This document shows positions 5,181 through 8,264 of a stretch of 8,264 nt of DNA, piece after piece. The translations under genes were made by a program, and so were the position numbers. How positions within the stretch are numbered: the first letter of the stretch is position 1; every line of letters starts with the position of its first letter. The notes under the pieces were generated by a model, which did no database searches, had not been told where the DNA came from, and saw nothing but the letters and a program-made list of their open reading frames with translations. The stretch covers positions 1 to 8,264 of the forward strand of contig JAPLGI010000138.1 in NCBI GenBank assembly GCA_026390245.1, read 5' to 3'. Source of the DNA: Caldisericota bacterium. GTDB taxonomy: Bacteria > Caldisericota > Caldisericia > Cryosericales > Cryosericaceae.

Positions 5181-7783
5181 AAACGGTTATCCTTGGCCAC
5201 GCAGGTGCGGACTTTGACTGTGTAGCGTCAATGGCTGGACTGGCCCGGCTCTATCCCGGGGCCGTTCCAGTATTGCCCGGGTCCCTCGAGCCAAACGTGG
5301 AAGAATTCCTCCGGCTCTACGAGGGACGTTTTCGTTTTGTGCGCGTGCCTGCACCAGCGTTGGCGAAGGAAGACATCGGGACAGTCATCATTGCTGATAC
5401 GATCGTCGCATCCCGCCTCGGTGAGTACAAGGGGATCCTCTCTCTCCCAGGATTGAGGCTGGTTGCGTACGACCACCATGAGCCGAACTCAGCGAGCCTG
5501 GCGCACATTGACGAGGGACATATCCGAAAGTGCGGAGCGACCGCGTCGCTTGTGACCGCCGCGCTGCGTGAACAGCTGGTTCCCGTGAATCCTGACGAGG
5601 CCACACTGCTTGCCCTCGGCATCTATGAGGATACGGGGTCGCTGCTGTTTCCCGAGACAACCGCTTTCGACGTTGAACAGGCTGCCTATCTGCTCAAGGC
5701 CGGGGCAAGCCTCTCCATGGTCGCCCGCTATGTCACCACCTACCTGACCCCGGAACAGCAGACAGCTCTCGAGAACGGACTCAACAATGCTCAGGTCAGG
5801 ACAGTTGCCGGAGCACAGATTGCATTCTCCATCGTTCATGCAGAGCGCAATGTGGGCAACCTCTCCGTCATCGTCCACCGGCTGGCCCAGATCATCAAGG
5901 CAGAAGCGCTATTTCTCATCTACCAGACGCCTCAGGCACTCTACGTTCTCGGACGCAGTGACCGGTTGCTCAATGTCGCAGAATTGCTTGCACCTCTGGG
6001 AGGAGCTGGCCGGGTCCATGCTGCCGCATCCATCCTCCGGGATGGAACGTCCGCCGAGGCTGCACTGGAGAAGATCGTTTCCTCCATAGTCACACGGCAC
6101 ACCCAGCGCCATCAGGTCGTGGATGACATCATGACGCCACATCCGGCGTCAATACCGCAGGACCTGGTTGCCGAACAGGCGCTGCAAACCATGGTGAATC
6201 TTGGGTTCTCAGTCCTGCCAGTGGAACAGGGCGGCCGCATTGTCGGCGTCGTAGCCAAGAAAACCCTTGAGAAGACTTCCCTTACGCGACTCCAGCAGAA
6301 GCCTGTCCACTACTTCCTGAATACGCGGATCCCGGCCGTTTCTGTCACGGCCACCGTGGAAGAGCTCATACAGGCGTTTGGTGCCTACAACACGGGTCTG
6401 CTTCTGGTCATGCAACAGGATCACCTCCTCGGTGTGGTGTCGAGATCCGATGTCCTGCGCTACCTCAACAGCACAGCACATCCGCAGAGCGTCGTCAAGG
6501 CAACAGCAGGTCGAGTCATCGCTCGTTCCGACCTGGATCGGTGGGGTGGAAGCGATACTGCGGCAACGTTGGCCAGAATCGGTCAGATCGGGGATGCAGA
6601 GGAAAACCGTGCCTATTTGGTGGGCGGATCGGTACGTGACGTCCTCCTCGGCAGGCATCCCAACGATTGGGACATCGTCACGGAGAAAGACGTCTCAGGG
6701 GTCGCGGCGGCAGTTGCCAGGTCCTTCGATACCAGCGTGATTTCCTACGGACGCTTCATGACGCACAAGATTCGCATACGGCAGAGGGAGTACGACTTTG
6801 CCGCCGCCCGCCTCGAGTACTACGACTTCCCGGGCTCGCTGCCCACAGTCGCTCCTGCCTCGCTGATGAAAGACCTTCTGAGGAGGGACTTCACAGTGAA
6901 TGCGCTTGCGATGTCTCTGTCAGAAAGTGATTTCGGAACGGTGGTCGATGCCACTGGCGGACTGAGGGACCTCGAAGCCCGCGTCATCCGGATGACCTAT
7001 CCCGACAGCTTCATCGAGGACCCGGCGCGGATACTGCGTGCCGTGGCGGCCGAGACGCGCCTTGGGTTCAATGTCGAAGATGACACGCGCGTTAAGGAAA
7101 CAGAGGCGCTTGAACTCGGACTTCTCAATGTCCGTCTCAACAGACGTGCACAGGAAGAGTTCAAGGAGATGCTCTCCGGAGTCAGGTGCGTCGCGTGCGT
7201 CAAATCACTGAGCAGCCTCGGATGCGACCTCATCGGACTTCCATTGGTCGCTCCGCGGGCTGGAAAACTTCAACTCCTGGCCGCGCTGGAGAAGGCTCCC
7301 CACACGACCGTGAACGTCCCGGACGCTCCTCCGTGGGTTGCGCCGCTTCTCATCTGGCTCGGCGGGGTCTCCTCGGAGGAATTGAACGACATCCTGAAGG
7401 ACTTCGGGTTGAGCGACCGCCTGGCCATGGCGTGCCGGTCCTGGCAGCGAAAGGAACGGGCCCTTCGCCGCCTTTTGGAGCGAGGATCATGCAACGTGAG
7501 TGCTGTAGCTCACCAACTCGATGACACGCCCCTGCCGATTATCTCGATTCTGCAGGCTCGCCTCTCCCAGCTGAAGACCACTGGACCCAGAGACCTCTTC
7601 ATGACGGCCCTCTCACGTATGCAGGAGCCACCGCTCTTGTCTGGTGAGGATGTGATGGGGCTCGGCATTCCCGAGGGACAACGGGTCGGACTGCTTCTCA
7701 ACCGCGTGCGACGCCTGCAGCTGGACGGCATCATCGGGTCGAAGGAGGAAGCTGTGGCGTATCTGTGCACGTCGAATGGTTGA
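5177..7783 (+). CDS. cca: tRNA nucleotidyltransferase fused to DHH phosphoesterase and CBS domains
   Basis: The 868-residue protein has three parts. Residues 1 to about 300 are a DHH/DHHA1 phosphoesterase with all metal-ligand motifs: HAGADFD (8-14), Asp74, DHH (99-101), GIYEDTG (148-154) and a GGAGRVHAA motif (275-283). Residues about 315-432 are a CBS domain pair, usually a nucleotide sensor. Residues about 478-868 are a class II tRNA nucleotidyltransferase, which adds CCA or part of it to tRNA 3' ends (EC 2.7.7.72): LVGGSVRDVLLG (481-492), catalytic DWD (497-499), RRDFTVNALA (569-578) and the nucleotide-selecting EDPAR (614-618). The C-terminal LSGEDVMGLGIPEG region is characteristic. Relatives of this size occur in Thermotoga and Aquifex; some add only the final A, so the exact product is uncertain. 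The GTG at 5177 overlaps the upstream stop (GTGA), lacks a clear ribosome-binding site, and is required to keep motif 1 near the N-terminus. Confidence 0.93.
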   Translation: MKTVILGHAGADFDCVASMAGLARLYPGAVPVLPGSLEPNVEEFLRLYEGRFRFVRVPAPALAKEDIGTVIIADTIVASRLGEYKGILSLPGLRLVAYDHHEPNSASLAHIDEGHIRKCGATASLVTAALREQLVPVNPDEATLLALGIYEDTGSLLFPETTAFDVEQAAYLLKAGASLSMVARYVTTYLTPEQQTALENGLNNAQVRTVAGAQIAFSIVHAERNVGNLSVIVHRLAQIIKAEALFLIYQTPQALYVLGRSDRLLNVAELLAPLGGAGRVHAAASILRDGTSAEAALEKIVSSIVTRHTQRHQVVDDIMTPHPASIPQDLVAEQALQTMVNLGFSVLPVEQGGRIVGVVAKKTLEKTSLTRLQQKPVHYFLNTRIPAVSVTATVEELIQAFGAYNTGLLLVMQQDHLLGVVSRSDVLRYLNSTAHPQSVVKATAGRVIARSDLDRWGGSDTAATLARIGQIGDAEENRAYLVGGSVRDVLLGRHPNDWDIVTEKDVSGVAAAVARSFDTSVISYGRFMTHKIRIRQREYDFAAARLEYYDFPGSLPTVAPASLMKDLLRRDFTVNALAMSLSESDFGTVVDATGGLRDLEARVIRMTYPDSFIEDPARILRAVAAETRLGFNVEDDTRVKETEALELGLLNVRLNRRAQEEFKEMLSGVRCVACVKSLSSLGCDLIGLPLVAPRAGKLQLLAALEKAPHTTVNVPDAPPWVAPLLIWLGGVSSEELNDILKDFGLSDRLAMACRSWQRKERALRRLLERGSCNVSAVAHQLDDTPLPIISILQARLSQLKTTGPRDLFMTALSRMQEPPLLSGEDVMGLGIPEGQRVGLLLNRVRRLQLDGIIGSKEEAVAYLCTSNG

Positions 7784-7807
7784 CGCACGGACGTCCGCGC
7801 CTATAAT
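7780..7807 (+). promoter_or_regulatory. Predicted strong sigma-70-type promoter of the tRNA gene
   Basis: TTGACG (7780-7785) and a perfect TATAAT (7802-7807) are spaced by 16 nt. The -35 overlaps the TGA stop codon of the cca fusion gene (7781-7783). Transcription would begin near 7814, giving a leader of about 35 nt before the tRNA. It may also serve the coiled-coil gene downstream. Confidence 0.75.
7788..7797 (+). repeat. Perfect 10-bp palindrome in the tRNA promoter spacer
   Basis: CGGACGTCCG is fully self-complementary and sits between the -35 and -10 boxes, where an operator could act. It has no loop and no T-run after it, so it is not a terminator. A chance occurrence is possible in GC-rich DNA. 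Confidence 0.5.
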
Positions 7808-7848
7808 AGCGAAGGCGCAGGCCCTTTTCTGAGGTGCGCACAGCGCAG

Positions 7849-7923
7849 GGGCCCATAGCTCAACGGTAGAGCAGGTGGCTCATAACCACTTGGTTCTTGG
7901 TTCGAATCCAGGTGGGCCCACCA
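7849..7923 (+). tRNA. tRNA with anticodon CAT, elongator Met or lysidine-type Ile, CCA encoded
   Basis: A full cloverleaf folds. The acceptor GGGCCCA (7849-7855) pairs perfectly with TGGGCCC (7913-7919). The D stem is GCTC/GAGC (7858-7861, 7869-7872). The anticodon stem is GGTGG/CCACT (7874-7878, 7886-7890) around loop CTCATAA, with anticodon CAT at 7881-7883. The variable loop is 5 nt, and the T arm is CTTGG-TTCGAAT-CCAGG (7896-7912). Discriminator A7920 is followed by an encoded CCA. A paired G1-C72 and the lack of three G-C pairs in the anticodon stem rule out the initiator. C4-G69 and C5-G68, loop CTCATAA and the TTGGT variable region resemble tRNA-Ile2, whose C34 is changed to lysidine by TilS, so Ile is slightly favoured over elongator Met. 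Confidence 0.95.
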
Positions 7924-7942
7924 TGATGCGACAATCGTCGAT

Positions 7943-7948
7943 GAGGTG
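7943..7948 (+). promoter_or_regulatory. Ribosome-binding site of the coiled-coil protein gene
   Basis: GAGGTG, a six-base match to the anti-Shine-Dalgarno complement, is followed after 5 nt by ATG at 7954. It lies just 19 nt beyond the tRNA CCA end. Confidence 0.7.
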
Positions 7949-7953
7949 CATAC

Positions 7954-8264
7954 ATGTTAATAGACAAGCTTTGGGAACTTCAGGAACTCCAGCTGGACTA
8001 CAGGAAGAAGGAACGTCTTCTCGAGGAGTCGAACCTTTCTTCGTTGCTGAGTCAGAAGATCGACGAGACGGAGCAGCAGTTGGCTGCGCTGCGTTCGCAG
8101 CTGGAAACATTCAAGGCTGACGAAGTCAGGATCGGTGAGAAGCTGGATGACTTGTCGGCGAAGGTGCACGAAGCTGGAGCCAAGCTCGGCAAGGAGGAAA
8201 TGTCCGAGGACAAGGTACAGAAGCTCGAGGAGAAAATGAAGAAGCTCACCCTCGAGAAGGAGAA
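7954..8264 (+). CDS. Coiled-coil protein, 3'-truncated by the window; possibly a COG1579-type zinc-ribbon protein
   Basis: An open frame from the ATG at 7954 runs off the right edge after 103 complete codons. The product opens with MLIDKLWELQELQLDYRKKE and continues as charged heptad-like sequence rich in Glu, Lys, Leu and Gln, for example DETEQQLAALRSQLE and EDKVQKLEEKMKKL. This indicates a long coiled coil with no signal peptide or membrane segment. The L-x-ELQ-x-L start followed by coiled coil is reminiscent of COG1579 (C4-type zinc-ribbon, DUF164) proteins, but the diagnostic C-terminal CxxC pairs would lie beyond the window, so this is only a suggestion. A good ribosome-binding site supports the start. 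With no terminator between it and the tRNA, the gene may be cotranscribed with the tRNA. Confidence 0.75.
   Translation, partial: MLIDKLWELQELQLDYRKKERLLEESNLSSLLSQKIDETEQQLAALRSQLETFKADEVRIGEKLDDLSAKVHEAGAKLGKEEMSEDKVQKLEEKMKKLTLEKE

Noticed and set aside
7815..7839. GCGCA/TGCGC inverted repeat with a T-run, considered as a terminator of the operon
   Set aside because: The stem is only 5 bp with a loop of about 15 nt, and the TTTT lies within the loop rather than after the stem; the segment is better read as the tRNA leader.
7875..8120. Open frames on both strands running through the tRNA and the start of the coiled-coil gene
   Set aside because: They cross the tRNA and are in other frames than the coiled-coil gene with its clear ribosome-binding site.

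Overview
The window reads as a stretch of bacterial chromosome with ordinary housekeeping genes, densely packed, and roughly 55-60% GC by eye. There is no sign of phage, insertion sequence, CRISPR array or recent transfer. The divergent arrangement of a zinc-type L28 gene facing an Asp23/Gls24 gene and a fatty-acid-kinase (YloV/FakA) gene is the order known from Bacillus. The large tRNA nucleotidyltransferase with DHH and CBS domains is instead typical of deep-branching or anaerobic lineages such as Thermotogota, Aquificota, Deltaproteobacteria and some Clostridia. A deep-branching anaerobe (for example Thermotogota- or Caldisericota-like) is a guess only; nothing here fixes the phylum.

Layout. 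On the minus strand, rpmB (complement 698-883) is followed after 16 nt by the 5' part of a methylthioribose-1-phosphate isomerase-like gene, mtnA (complement 1-681), which runs off the window. A short divergent promoter region (884-986) separates these from a plus-strand operon. The operon runs yloU-like Asp23 gene (987-1349), fakA/yloV-like kinase (1370-3007), purine nucleoside phosphorylase (3007-3840), pyrimidine nucleoside phosphorylase (3837-5180) and a fused DHH-CBS-CBS-tRNA nucleotidyltransferase (5177-7783). The last four genes are joined by TAATG or GTGA stop/start overlaps, which suggests translational coupling. A strong promoter overlapping the stop codon of the last gene drives a tRNA with anticodon CAT and an encoded CCA end (7849-7923). 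Thirty bases later a coiled-coil protein gene starts (7954) and leaves the window.

How the genes may work together (inference). The two phosphorylases convert purine and pyrimidine nucleosides to free bases plus (deoxy)ribose 1-phosphate. The last operon gene repairs tRNA 3' ends and carries a DHH phosphoesterase domain of the type that degrades very short RNAs or cyclic dinucleotides. The operon could therefore link RNA end maintenance and turnover with nucleoside salvage. FakA and the Asp23 protein belong to lipid and envelope physiology. The MtnA-like isomerase, divergently transcribed, acts on a ribose 1-phosphate derivative.

I found no clearly new system. The points most worth a second look are an Asp in place of the base-recognising Asn in the purine phosphorylase, a Cys-to-Asp change at a probable zinc ligand of FakA, the ambiguous Ile/Met identity of the CAT tRNA, two interleaved divergent promoters, and a perfect palindrome inside the tRNA promoter.
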